NCBI GenBank assembly: GCA_009193035.1 | Contig: SWDT01000067.1 | Coordinates: forward strand, 124,001 to 188,000 | From: Halicephalobus mephisto | Taxonomy: Eukaryota; Nematoda; Chromadorea; Rhabditida; Panagrolaimidae | Length of the DNA: 64,000 nt | Direction: 5' to 3' | In this document: piece after piece, positions 1 to 14,000 of the stretch | How the letters are laid out: each line of letters opens with the position of its first letter | How positions within the stretch are numbered: position 1 is the stretch's first letter | Made by a program: the position numbers and the translations under genes | Notes under the pieces: model-generated | What the model saw: only the letters and a program-made list of their open reading frames with translations | Database searches by the model: none | What the model was told of the DNA's origin: nothing

Positions 1-289
1 CAAAACTGAAAAATCCCAAAAAATCGGTGCAATGACGAAAAATGACTGGTTTTTCCCTATTCATTTGTTTCGTGCAAATTGCGCGACCGAAGGAACTCCC
101 GCAACGAAAGAAGCCAATGTTTACCGCCTGTTTCGTAAGTATTTCTTCACACTGAATTGCTGCCGTTTTCCGTCGTTATTTCTGCTATTTTTGTTTTAAA
201 TTCGTGTAGGATACAGCTAGAACCCGTGTTTATTGATAGGAAATCTCTAAAAGTGTTATTTGATATATGAAATCGTAAATTTCCAGCTA
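1..289 (+). promoter_or_regulatory. 5' region of emb-5 with possible leader intron or outron
   Basis: This is the region upstream of the emb-5 ATG. A good donor (GTAAGT at 135-140) and an acceptor (GTGTAG ending near 209) could bound a 5' UTR intron, or the 3' end of an upstream transcript. TTTCCAG at 280-286 lies four bases before the ATG at 290, which is the usual position of a nematode trans-splice acceptor. No TATA box is evident. Confidence 0.4.
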
Positions 290-3200
290 ATGGAGTTCAT
301 TGATAACCAAGCGTCAGAAGGATCGGAAACCGAGACTTCTGATGAAGAACCAAGCCGCAAGAAGCGTCGCGTCGACGAAAAAAAGAAGAAAAAACGGATT
401 GTAGTAAGTTCTGATGAGGATGACGACGACGAGGAAGAAGACGATGAAGCCGCCAAGGACCTCGCGGGTTTCGTTGTGGACAACGTCGAGGAAGAAGAAG
501 AGCAAGACGACGACGATGTGAGTTTTCTCCTTTCCTAACACCCACTTTACTCATTTCCAGGCATATTCCAAGCACAGTTCCGACAACGAACTTTCCGATG
601 AAGATTTGGCGGTTATCAATGAAAACACTGGCATTGGTGTTGGTGGTCGTGTTCGAATCAGCGATGACGAAGAAGAAAACGAAGAATTACAACGTGAGAA
701 GGCTCATCGGGCACGGGAAAGAGAACGGGAGAATGCCGGTGAATATTCCGAGGAGGATGAAGAGCATGACGATAGAGTCGTTTACTCTGACGCTGAATCT
801 GATTCAGGTAACATAACCAACTCCCGAGTTAAGTAACCCATCATTTTAGAACAATTCATTGTCGATGACAGAGGTAGAAGACGGGAAAAGATCCATAGAT
901 TTGGAGGAATCGATGAAGACACATTGCGCGAAGTCAGGGATGTTTTCGGAGTGGATGATTTCGACATCAATGAGTTCTTTGATGAGGATGCAGAAGATGA
1001 AGAAGAGTACGACGAGGAAGAAATTTCTCTCCGAAAGGAAGCCAGGAAATCGAAAACGACTCAACTGTTGCAAGAGCTGGATCCTAATGATCTCGAGAAA
1101 GCACTCGTCACAGACGCCGACAATCTGATCATTCGTGAAGATAAGCCCGAACGTTTTAGCGCGAGGAAAATCCCGGTTACAGAAGGAACTGACGAGGAGT
1201 ACTTGGAAGAAGCCTCTTGGCTTCAGAAGTATGGTTTTGCAAAGTCCACGATCTCATCTCAACTCGCCTATGATGAAGTTGATAGAGGACGTCGTCGATA
1301 CTGTGATCCTGGCTCGGATGAGTACAGGGATAAACTGGCAGAAGTTGTGAATTTCATCAGGACCCAGTCTTTTGAAGTCCCCTTCATGGCTTTCTATCGC
1401 AAAGAACAACTCGATGAATGTTTCACTGTTTCTGATCTCTGGCGTATTTTCTGCTACGACGAAAGATGGATGGTGATGAAGAGCAGAAGGGATAAGTTGA
1501 AGTTGCTGTTCATGCGAATGCAGAAGTATTTAGAAGCAAATCCAGAAGTTCCAGCTTTGAGACCGATTTCTTCCAAGGACATTTTTAGTATTGGGGATTC
1601 CAAAAATAATGAAGAAATCTCGGACTACTCTTACCTTTTCCAAACTTTTTATGGACGATTTGTTGCTGATATGGCAAAGTGGGAAGCTGATTTGAAAATC
1701 GCTAATGGAGAAGGTACAGACGACATAGATGCTTTTCTTCCTCAATTTAAACTTTTGGCGAGGAATAATTTGTTGGACACTGCTTTGAAGGAGAATCTTT
1801 ACGAATTTATTAAGTTGTTTGGTATTAGTGCTGAGAAATATGTTGAGTCTTTTGTTGGCTGGAGTACGAAACCGCCAATTGAATCATCTGAAAAACTTCC
1901 ATATCTTGCTGCTGAGGAATTTATTAATGCGTAGGTTTTTTGAAGTTGAATTTACTTGAATGTTGGTTTTTAGAGCTTTGAAAACGACTGATGCTGTTAT
2001 TAATTTTGGGGTTAGGTTTTTTGGTTTGATGATATCTAGACAACCGGAATTTGTTAATCATATTCGTCTAATGTATCGTCAAGTTGCTTCTGTTACTGCT
2101 TTTCCAACTAAAAAAGGATTAGATGTATTAACAGATACGTCGCCTATTTGGCCAATGAGATATTTGAAAGAAAAACCAATAAGAGAATTTGAAGGTGAAC
2201 AGTTTTTGATTCTTCATCAAGCGAAAAAAGATGGATTGGTAGAAATGCACTTTAATATTGGGGAATCGACAGAAACAAGTTTTGATACTGTATTTGATAC
2301 ACTTTTTGAAGTTATGGAAGGCGACGAGAATAATCCATTTATTGCTTGGGGAAAATTAAGAACAAAAGCCATGCAAATTGCATTGAGAGAATACATATTT
2401 CCACATTTGGAAAAAGAAACAACTGAAGTTCTAATTCGAGAAGCTCAAACAGAAGTTTTGAGAGTAAGTAGTAATTTTCGTAATTTTAACTTTGTTGATT
2501 GTTTTAGCAATGCCAAATTGCGTATGGTGAACGTATTAGAGTTGCTGGGTATTCTAAAACATTTGCTTATGAGGAAGATGATATTGGAGTTGGTTCTACA
2601 AATGGGAAAGACACAAGGATATTCGCAATATCTTATTCAAGTGAACAAGGATTAGCGGCATATGGCGTTATTGTTGATCATCTTGGTGATGTTATTGATA
2701 GTATTCGATTGCCGAATTTTACTGATAGACAAAGGTTTAATGACAAGAATTGTCCAAAGGTGAGAATGAAAGTAGGAGTTAAATAATTTAAGTTGTTTTA
2801 GAAACGTGATATGAATGCTATGGCTCAATTGATTTTGAAACGACGACCACATGTGATCATTGTTGCTGCAGAGAATTTGGAAGCTGAACGACTTGTTAGT
2901 GACATTAAATCGGTCATTATGAATATGTCTGATGCTGGAGATATTCCTCAACCTATTCCTGTTGATGTTTACCGTAATGATATTGCTAAAGTTTATGCGC
3001 TTTCTAAAACTGCAAAAACGGACTTTCCTGATTATGGATTAATTCAAAAACAAGCAGCTTCACTTGCTAGAATGGTTGCTGACCCACTTGTTGAAGTTTC
3101 AAGAATGTTTAACTTTGATAAGGATATTTTGTCTATTCATTGGCATCCACTACAAAGTGCTGTTCCTAATCATGAGTTACTTTGGTATTTGGAAATGGAG

Positions 3201-4945
3201 ACAATTAATCGTGTTAGTGAAGTCGGTGTGGATATTAACGCAATTGTTGATTATCCTTTCCGATCGGGTCCTTTGCAATTTGTTTCTGGACTGGGGCGAA
3301 GGAAAGCAAACTTCATTATGCAATGTATTAGAAACACTAATCAACATTTGGAAAGTCGCGTGAAATTAATTCAAGTTGCATTCGTCGGACCAAAAGTTTT
3401 TATGAATGCTGCTGGTTTTATTATTATTGATCCATCTAGAGTTGAAGATCCAGATGCTTATATCGAAGCTCTTGATTCATCACGTGTTCATCCTGAAAGT
3501 TATGAAATAGCAAGAAAGATGGCTGCAGATGCTCTTGAAGTTGACGAGAATTATAATGCTTATCATGCTGTTGAGGAAGTTTTAAATGATCCATCTAGAT
3601 TGAAAGTACTGGATCTTGATGCCTTTGCCTCTGAGATGGATAATCGTGGTTTTGGTGTTAAGAATATCACTCTATATGATATTCGAGCTGAATTAAGTTG
3701 CAGATATAAGGATTTAAGAGATCCATATACTTCGCCATCTAAGGAGGAAATGTTCAAAATGCTTTCCGCTGATTCGGAGAAAGTTTTTAGTGTTGGAAAA
3801 CTCGTCCAAGGTGAAATTAAGGGATTGGTGTTTGGGAGAAAACCAAATAATGAAGATGCTCAGCCGGAATTGGATAGAGACACAGGAAATTGGAGATGTA
3901 ATTTCTGTAAAAAAGAAGATTTTACGGATATTCAGGATGTATATGCTCATTGTAGTGATGATTGTCCAGGTCCTGCTATTGGATTCCGTGTTAGACTAGA
4001 AAATGGCATGAATGGAATGGTTCATTGTAAGCAACTGTCTGATAGATTTGAAGAAATCAAGGATAGATGGTATAAAATACTCAAATTTGGTCAAATGATA
4101 ACTTTTAAAATTATGAAAATCGACTACAATAGATGGAAGTGTGACTTGACTTGTAGAGGTTCAGAACTTCAAAAAGAAGAAGGGAACAATGTTGTACTTG
4201 ATAGATATTTTGATGAAGATGCATGTAATGCGGATCAGAGAAAGAAGGAACACCAACGAGTTAGAAGAGAACCGACTACATTTGTCAAGAGAGTTGTTAC
4301 TCATCCGTCGTTTCATAATATTACTTTTAAAGATGCTGAGAAAATGTTAGCAAAAATGGAACAAGGAGAAGCGATTATTAGACCGTCATCCAGTTCTGCG
4401 GATAATCTTGTTGTTACTTGGAAAGTGTCGGATGATGTTTATCAGCATATTAATATTAGAGAAGGAAAGAAGAAGCATCATTTTAATATTGGAGAAGTAC
4501 TTTATATCGATGGAGAAGTAAGTTTTTGTTTGAGTAATAATGGTAATGGGGTTGTTTTCAGTCTTTTGAAGATTTGGATGAGATTTTGGCTAGACATATT
4601 CAACCTCTGGCTGCAAATGCGAGAGAGATTATGACCTATAAGTACTTTATGGAGAGTATGAAAGCAGAAGATAAAGAAATTATCAACGAATTTCTTAGAA
4701 GAGAGAAAGCAACTACTCCAGGGAGAATTCCATATGTGTTTACAGTCAGTGCTAAGTATCCAGGAAAATTTCTACTATCTTATGGATCTGGTAGACATGA
4801 ATACGTAACTCTGAAACCAAACGGGTTTGAATTCCGACAACGGACTTTTCCTGATGTTGTCCATCTCATAAATTGGTTCAAGGAGCACTATCGCGATGTT
4901 CCAAGAAGTCATCGTCTTCCACCAGGATATGGAATGAGAAGATAA
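290..4945 (+). CDS. emb-5: Transcription elongation factor SPT6 (EMB-5 orthologue)
   Basis: Histone chaperone and elongation factor that travels with RNA polymerase II in the nucleus. Seven exons fit in phase: 290-517, 561-807, 850-1930, 1974-2463, 2508-2759, 2802-4517 and 4562-4945, giving about 1465 residues, close to the nematode family length. The N-terminal ~200 residues are acidic with a KKRR basic patch, then the conserved FIVDD segment. A YqgF/RNase H-like fold follows (about 715-840), then helix-hairpin-helix (about 890-1010), S1 (about 1098-1195, [10 protein letters not shown]) and the SH2 pair (about 1267-1465). The SH2 part has GEAIIRPSS and the long match FEDLDEI. The start at 290 is chosen because a trans-splice acceptor lies just before it and the frame runs on from there. 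Base composition is balanced up to about 1550 and AT-rich afterwards. Identity is very secure; the exon limits are my reading of splice sites. Confidence 0.96.
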
Positions 4946-5043
4946 GTGTCGTACATATTTATTTGTTTTTTTCACGGTTAACCAGTAACGCTCCATTAAA
5001 TTTTACATTGAGAGCTACAAAAATTCACGGGGATATGATTAAT
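4946..5043. terminator. Shared 98-bp 3' region of two convergent genes
   Basis: The stop codons of emb-5 (+) and the REJ-like gene (-) are only 98 bp apart. A minus-strand AATAAA (forward TTTATT at 4958-4963) lies about 80 nt past the minus stop and only 13 nt past the emb-5 stop. The best plus-strand signal is the variant ATTAAA at 4995-5000, followed by likely cleavage close to or inside the opposing coding exon. The two 3' UTRs therefore probably overlap. Confidence 0.6.
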
Positions 5044-8000
5044 TTACCGGTGTCTAGTTGTCACTGGGTTTTGACCAAGTATTACGGTATCTGCAGCTTT
5101 GTCCATTTGTTTGGAAAAAGGTGTAGGTCTGATGACAACTCCATTGGATTCGAAGGGAATGACACCGAATGGACCGTTAGGGTCGATATCAACTGTTCGG
5201 ATATTACGGTTGTGGGCCTCAATCAATCGATCTGTTCGGATTTTGAGGAGGACTAAACCTCCAACACAGAAGGAAGAAAGAAGAACGACAGTTGAGACAA
5301 CGATAGCTAGAATGGTCATTAGGGAATTAGTTGGGGATTGGACTTCTAATTGAATGATCTCATTGAAGTAAAGAGGATCAACATTCATAGATTGATCGTT
5401 ATTGTCTCGTAAGTCGATCTCGTTGTATGCAGTTTGTTCCATGACTAGTAGAGAGAGTTCTTCAGCAGAAAGAGGTTCAGTAGCTGACGTTTTCTCATTT
5501 TCAAAAGGAAGAGTAATTGTAAAATTGAATATCATTCCATCAGCAATAATAGGGTTCTTGATTCTGTATTGATCGACTCCCATTGTTCTTGCTATAGTTT
5601 TGGCCCATTTCTGTCCGATAGCTTCAGAATCATTTCCAATGACATCTCTAAAGGATTTATTAATTCTCAACGGGATTTTCCTTGCTCTTCCATCTCTTTG
5701 AAGGGGTCTCTCAACTACTGTAGCTTCAACCCCAGTGATGACAACTTTTCCATAGATCGTCAATCCTCCAGTAACAGCAACAGCTCTCTTGATTGACTGA
5801 ACGGCATGAGAAATGTCAGCTTGTCCTTCTTTGAACGGAGGTCTCAAGTAACACACTATCGTGGCGGGATCCAGGACTTCATCAGAACCCGGAAAGCATG
5901 TAATATTCCGGAATCGGCTAGTCGAAATCATCGTCGCTGAAGATATGGATGAAAGAAATTCAGACATTTGAGCTCCAACACAAGCCGTTATTGTTGAGAG
6001 ATTGAAAGTCAGCAGAACTTCATTCAATGGAGGATAATATTCTGGAGGCGGAGGAGGTACTGTAAATACTCTGAAATTTTCGCAATCATAAAAAATCAAA
6101 AATGAATATTTTTATAAAATAGTTTCGGTGGGAATTTCCGGAAATAAAATAGCTTACGTGACAATTGTGATTTTACACGGTAGTTCCACAATTTCTCAAT
6201 CACTTCAATATTATAAAAATTAAAAATAAATAGTTACGAAATAGCTTACAATTTTGATTTTCCATGACGATTATTTCGTAATCTTATGATTTCCTAACCA
6301 CCGTTTTGGAACCATAGATGCCCAAACATATCCAGAAACTTGTAGATCAAAGTTATATTTAGTATAAAACCTTCTACTTTCTAGAGCTAATAATTATACA
6401 TGGAAACATTGATGTTTTAAAAATCATAACACCAAATATCCCACCAAAACTAAGAATACTCTGTTATAAAAACTGAAATTAAACTTACGCGATGATCCCA
6501 TAACTCATACAGGAACATCCGAGGGAATACATTTTGGTTCCGGTCTTGGTGGCGTATGTGTCAGACTTACAAACGTTGTTTTCCCAGTAATCTTTCGAGT
6601 AGACAAAACACTGGTAATAATAAGAGATAACGTAGTTTTTGAGGGGAACGAATACAGTGTAGGCGGCTCCGGCTTGTAAACTGAGTATCGATCCAGTCTG
6701 AATGTCCGCAAATAAGATCTAAAAAGTACAGATTAGTTTAGAAAGTTAATAAAAATTATGAAAAATCAGGGACAGCTTGCTTTAGGACCAATTTTCTCCA
6801 TTCTGTAATTTCCACAGGTGCTACAAATCGTTTACAACTGAGGGTAATCGAGTCTAATTTGTGGTCAGTTACAAGCGATTTCCAGTACTTGTGAAAGTAT
6901 ATATTTATTTCTTAATCAATCGTATATTGTAAAATTCATATATGAACTTCTTTGTAAAACAGTCCCAACGCGACTTTTTGAAGTTTTTAAAAATTATGTA
7001 AATGCTGCAAATCACTTACGACTGACCACAACCGACTAGACTCAGTTACGAGTGATTTGCAGCACTTGCGTTTTGATTTTCATTTTTATACGAAACTTTA
7101 AAGATTCTTGAATAATTTTTCAATTTCATGATTACTTAATTTTTATAATGTAGAAACTTACCCAATGAAAGTTACTGACGAGATTACTGAAAGTAGCAGC
7201 ATTGAACTCGGTCGGGAAAAAGTAGGATTTGACATAAGTATTATCGAAAAGTATCTGGTTATTAATCATTGCAGATCCGAGACAGACTTCCGTACACGTC
7301 AATTCCATATTATCTCCACATTTGTAGTTCGAAAAATATTGTTGAAAATTACCGTCAAAAGTTATCTAAAAACAAAAAGCAAATTTTAATTTTAATTTTT
7401 TTAAAAATAAAACTTTTTTTAATTTAAATTTAAAAAATAAAAATTTAAATTTAAAAAAAAATAAAACTTTTTTAAATTTAAATTAAAAAATAAAAATTTA
7501 AAATAAATAAAAATCAAACCGAATTTTGAAGATTTAAGGCGATACTGAAAGAAGAATTTAAAAATCCTTTATCCAATGGAGATAATCCTTCTGTTTGGAT
7601 ACTTGTGTAAATCTTGCCTTGGGCAGTCATCGTTCTCGTGGAATCTACCAATTTACAGAAAGTAGATATGCAGCTGAGAATGATATTCAAGTACGGTTCT
7701 GTGAAGTCTTTTTCATGCTGGATTATCAAATCGAAGACAGACAAAAAATCAACATTATTTTCTGAAGAAACTGAAGTCATTATGTTCTCCTTAGATTCCA
7801 GGGATTCTGCTGCATTTCTTTTTTTTCTGATTTTCGAAGAATCTGAATTTATTTCATTTTCTACAGTAAATCGAGATCTTGGTAGATTCGTCTTTTTTCC
7901 GTCTTCTGGAGTTGGTTCATTCTTCTCAGTTAAGAATCCCGGTAAATTCGTCTTTCTTCCGTCTTCTGGAGTCAGTTCATTCTTCTCAGTTAAGAATCCC

Positions 8001-11000
8001 GGTAAATTTGACTTTTTTCCGTCTTCTGGAGTTGGTTCATTCTTCTCAGTTAAGAATCCCGGTAAATTCGTCTTTCTTCCGTCTTCTGAAGATTCCGAAT
8101 CCACTTCACTTTCATTCACCTCTAGAGATTCTACAATGTCCTTCTTTCTTCTGTGTTCTGGAAAATCTGAACTTTTTTCATTTTCCATAGTTCCCAGATA
8201 TTCTACAATATTTCTTTTCATCCTGATTCCTGACTCTGATTTGGATCCTTGAAAGACAATCTGAGTCCGAGTGAGAAGATCCACGATCTTCTGAACATGA
8301 GAAGTAGAAGCAGAAGAAAGCACAGCTGCACAAACATTAATCCCGTTCAATAATTCTTCTGAATCTGTACTATCTGTCAATTTTTCTAAAACTTTGTCAA
8401 TTAAAGAATCTGCAATTTTAGAATCAATAGTGTTATTGCATTGTTCTTGTTGGATTATCCTCAATTTTTGAAGAGCATTGTCGATATTTCCTGATGATAT
8501 ATCAGATTCAACTTCTTCGATTACTGATTTCAAAGCCATGGATTCATTTAATGGATGTTGAACGACAAATTTATCAGTTTCTGTTTGAGCACATGATCCA
8601 GCAAGATCACAAATTTCCAAAATCCCCTCATAAGCAATTCTATCACAAGGAGCATGGGGTTCGGGCCAAGCTGCAGCGAGAATTGTATGGTAATTCTTCA
8701 CCGAAGATTCTCTAAACCAAGTTTCATCCGTCCGATTCCCGACAAGAATCGTTCTCAAGCCGAATTTCAACAAAACTGGATTATTCGAAGTTTCTTCATC
8801 CACCCCCTCGGCAGTTAGTTCAATCACAGTCTGGAGAGCCGAGAGTCCTTGGAGCGGAGTCGCCTAAAATCAGAATTATTTATTAAATAAACTTAGGAAA
8901 TTCTAAAAATGAAGAATTTTAAAAATATCCGATAATTTTTAAACATAAATGTAACGATAATTTAGGTCTTACTAAATGGGCTAAATCATTCTAAAAAGAT
9001 CAAAATCCGGTTGAAATCCTTCTAAAAAACAAAAATTTAACTAAATTCTTCTAAAAAGATCTGCAGCAGATGAAATAAGAACTTTCTAGACTTATCCCAG
9101 ATTGGATCGGAATTTTAAAACAACTAATTTCAGACCAGATAAAAATTTTTCTAAAGACCCATCTTAAGCCAAATTTAAACGTTCTAAAACTAGTCCTGAA
9201 AGGTTTAAAATTTCACTTAAAAAATTAATTTTTGTAAATTTTTAGTTTTTCATTATTGTTTTGCAATACAGTAATATTGATGAATCCAAAACTTACGTGA
9301 AGTGTAGGTTTCGAAAGCGGAGGAACGACTTTGAATCCGAAATCAGTAGAAGCATTTCCGTCAGAATTACTGGCCGTCAACTGTATACTGTAATCCCCTG
9401 GATCAAGTCCATTCCAAGATTTGATTTTCGAAAAATTTCTCGGAGGAATAGTGAAAGAAATAGCAAATAATGAATCAGGTGAAAGATCTTCGAAATTTTG
9501 TTCTGCCTTAGGTAAAATCGATATATCAATATTTTCATTTTTTTCTAATTTTGTTAAATTCCATTGTATTTTTAGGTTTCCAATTTCCGATCGAACAAGG
9601 GCTTGGATTCTCAAATAGGATTCTGCAGAAATAGAAGAATCAGAATTCGGAATAAGCTGAATTGAAGGAACTTTTGCTTCGACGACATTGATTGAAATTG
9701 TTCCAAAAATTTCTGAACCAAGATTATTCGAAATAAAATCAGTAAAAAAGTACTTTTCTCCTGCTTTTAGTGTTTTTTCAGGAATAACTAACTTGGCTAA
9801 AGTTAAATCAATATTGTCGATTTCGTCACAACTCGATTCAGAAGCCTTCGAGCAGCTCCAGGAGTGGTTCAATTCCCGACTTCCCGTGTTCGGATCGTAG
9901 GAAAGACTGGCATCGATTATCACAGGATTCACAACAGACATGGTTCTTTCGGTCCCGTCAAAAACTGCAACAAGAGGTTCTTCTCCGTAGTGGATGGATT
10001 CAGAATCCTCAGCTTCCATAAAGATTCCAAGATCAGGATTCCAGTACTTCGCTTTCAAAACTACTGTCAAATGTGAATTTGCAGGATACACCCGGGGTAG
10101 GATGGTATAAACCGCGTCACGGGTTACTGTAGTGCTGTTAATCGACCAATCATACTAAAAAACTACTGTTTAATCAAAATATTTCTATCAAAATGTAAAT
10201 TTTACATATATCCATAAGGATACTGCAACTCATTATAAGTAATTCAATGAAATTATGAAAGCTTTTTATATAAAATTATCCAGAATTTGAAATCAAACCA
10301 GATGCATTCACTCGTATTGGTTTTTATTTTAAAAAGGGATAATTGGGGTAATTCGAACGTAAAATATAGGAATGAATAGTTTACTAAATCAACTTGGACT
10401 GGCTCGAATCTTAAGAACTAATACGCCTAATCCACGACCAGTATAGAGGAATAGCTTACTAAATCAACTTGGACTGGCTCGAATCTTAAGAAATAGAATA
10501 ATAAGTCTGGTTCGCGCTCAATATATAGAAATATGTAACTTACTAGAGCACTTTGTCGAAAATAATTCCATATAAGGATATTTTAAAATACTTTTTTTTC
10601 TAATTTATCTCCTCTTCTGATTGTTGATTAATAAACATCCATCAAACTTCGTACTGTGATCTAATTTTTGATTTTTATTACAAAAAACTTACAGAAATGT
10701 TCTTCGTCGAGAGATCGATTGTTTTGTTGCAGCTGATCAAAGTCGGCTCGGCTTCCATCGCGATCTTCAGAGCCGGAAGGGGTGAGCTGGGGATTCCGGA
10801 AATAAACACGGAGAACTTGTTGCTTTTGTCACTTAGAGTAATCGAAAGAGGAAGGGATTCTGTACATTTATCGACGAAGTTACAAGAATTCAGAACTACA
10901 GTGGCTCCAGAATCGATGTCTTCGATTCTCATAACGACGGAATCTGAATCTGTTTCTTCCAGAGTTTTCTTCAATTCTGGAGTCCCGCCATTTTGAAGTC

Positions 11001-14000
11001 TCCAGTTGTAAGTGAGACTCCGGCCCCCGTTTCCGGACTTGACTTCTGATTTCAAAACCACAGATTCCTGACAAGGAAGAATTTCTCCAGGATTGACCAA
11101 CTCAACTTCTGGAGACACAGCATCGGATGGGATGGTCATCATGATGACGTCATATTGGGCTCCACTGGACAAAGTCGAAGCAGCGGATAAATCTTGGGAC
11201 AGCATTTTGGAGTGGATCAGCAGCGGATCTTTGGGAGTAATTTTTGGGGAATTTCCAAGAAATATTTCGATAGTGTTGTTGACGATTCTACAGACAGAAT
11301 TCGTTCCGAATGATTCCGCTCCAAGGAAGATTTTCAAGCAGTCAAAAACTTGATTCATCAAATTCGCAGTGGAATTCCCGAGATGGATGATGATCCCAGT
11401 TAGATCGCTCGTGAAATGAGCCGACATCAGAGTTGGAGCCATTGTTGAAGTCGTGGATTCTCCCGAAACGGTGATCGAGAACGGGGATTGATACTGGAAC
11501 GTTGCGTCTTCGAGTTCCTTCCTTCTGACGATGTAGATGTTCATCGTCCCGACGGGAACCGTGGAATCAAGTTCGCACGACGTAATCGATGGAGTTTCCC
11601 ACTTGGCTGGATACCTTTTTCCATTTTTCCCATCTGAAATTTCGGAACTTCAAAAAATCCATATATGAATCGAGCAAACCGAGAACACAAGCAGCTCCAG
11701 AATCAGTGTCAGTTGCAAATTGAGAAGGAAGGGCTTCGATGAAAGTTACCTAAAAATAGATATAAAACAATACTATTGCAAAAATTTAAGATAAAAATTA
11801 TTACGAAATCGCTTTGAGAAGAATTTAGGATACTCGAGAAGAAACAGGAAAAGAGCGCGAGTGAGAACAAAGCAAATAAATTTATTTGGTACATTGACAA
11901 ATTTATCATTTCTAAAATTTAGGTAAAAAAGTCTAAGTAAGAATAAAGCGAGTCAATTTGGGCAGTGAATTACCAGATTTGCCATTTTTCCTGTTTTCAT
12001 ATAGCTCGCTCGTCTGCGCGGGAATTCGAATTATAATTTTTGCAAAAAGTTGGAAATACACATTATTACGAAATTTTTTAATGCAAATTTTTAAATCTTT
12101 AAAGTTGTTGCAAAATATAGAGAAATCGAGTCAATTGTGGTAGAGAATTGTCAGATTTATAACTTTTTAAAAATTATTTTCGACGAAAATAAAAAAATTT
12201 GGTGTTTTTTAGTTTAATTTTTGTAATTTCATATATCAAAAATGAACCAACCAGGATGGATTTGTGGGAGACGATGGTTTTGTCGAAGCCGGTGATGAAT
12301 GGGATCTTGTGCTGGACCAGGTCCTCGAAGGAAGACACCAGAATCGATTGATTAGAAAGAAAAATTTCCTCGTCGATGGAACAGGACAAAAACATCAAAG
12401 TTTGGTCGTTGAAATTCTGTCGAAATTTCAGGAGAATTTTGTCTTTTTCGATTTCTGTCGTAAATTCAATTTTTTCTTTTTCTTCGTTTTTCAAAAAACA
12501 TTGAAGATTTCCGATTTCTGAAATCGCGGTCGAAAGTTCTAATTTAATTTCTATTTCGTTTTCAGTTCCGGAAAAATCGAAAATAAGAGGTTCGACGGAG
12601 ACAGCACATTGTTTTTTCGTTGAATCCTTAGTGCAGTAATCACAGAGTCTGGAGTTTCCGTTGATGCAGTTCACGAAGACCTCGGTCGAGGACGACTCTG
12701 TTCCAGCGGAACTTACACTGCCTCCGGTGGTGGTGATTGCTTGAGTCGAGGGATCCAAGGAAGACAGGGTGTCTTCCAGATCCAAATTTGTCGAAGAAAA
12801 AGAATTCACGGAAAATTTAGACGTTAATTCAGGAACACTGGAGATTTCTTCGCCTGTCTTCAAAATTGTCGGAGATTCAGTTAAGTCGTCAGAAATTGTC
12901 TCCTCTCTTGATGTAGAGGTTGTTGAACTCGTTGATGCAGAAGTCGACGAACTCGTTAATGTAGAAATCGATGAAGTCGTCGATGTAGAGGTTGTTGAAT
13001 CTGTTGATGTAGAAGTTGATGAACTCGTTGATGTAGAAGTTGTTGAATCTGTTGATGTGGCTTCCTTTTCAATAAGAATAGATACAGGTGAAGAATCAGA
13101 AACAGCTTCAGATTCTGTAATTCTAGAAACTTTCATCGATAAAGATGTCAGAGGAGACGACGTCTGTTCGATGAGTGTGGCAAAAATCTCCTTGGGAGTC
13201 GTCGAAGAACTCGATGAAATTTCTGAGCTTCTTTTTTCTGTCGATGTCAAAGATACAATGTCTTCTAATCCATCTGCGGTCTGTCCATGGATCGTTGTTT
13301 CCTGCGATAAGGTTTGGATATATCGACTGAAATAGTTTTATTAAAATTTAAGTTTTGAAAATATAATCCAAAAAATGGATGTTAATTCTCATTTTGTCAA
13401 AATAAACTACGTCATTCGAAAATAAAAATTTTGGCACCAGGAACAGAACGCCAAACGATAACATTTAAATTTTCGGTTTGAGATCAATTTAATAAAAAAA
13501 TTGAAATTTAACTTCTTTTTGTCAAAATAGGCTATCTTATTCAAAAATAAAAGTTTTGATATCAGGAACAGAACGCCAAAGGATAACATCTAAATTTTCG
13601 GTTTAAAGTTAATTTAATAAAAAATTGTAATTTAACTTCTTTTTGTCAAAATAGGTTATCTTATTCAAAAATAAAAATTTTGGCATCAGGAACAGAACGC
13701 CAAACGATAACATTTAAATTCTCGGTTTGAGACCAATTTAATAAAAAAATTGAAATTTAACTTCTTTTCTTCAAAAATTTCCTACAATCCTAAATTTGAA
13801 CTTACTTGAATTCTGTAGAAGCACTTTTGGTCGAGGACTGATTTGGGATTTCACGGAGATCTGGACAAAGCCGGAAAACGAGATTCGAAAACGGCCATTT
13901 TTGGCATTCGTTTAAAGAGAAAATTCGATTTTCGGATTTTTGAGAATTCAGAATTTCCAGATTATTGAATCCTGTGTTGAAAAAAACAAACAGTAAAGAT

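Noticed and set aside
7614..8252. 212-codon plus-strand frame
   Set aside because: It is the antisense of the REJ-like exon with the 60-bp coding repeat; the minus strand has the splice sites and phase continuity.
12769..13335. 188-codon plus-strand Val/Glu/Asp-rich frame
   Set aside because: It mirrors the Ser/Thr-rich minus-strand exon and has no independent support.
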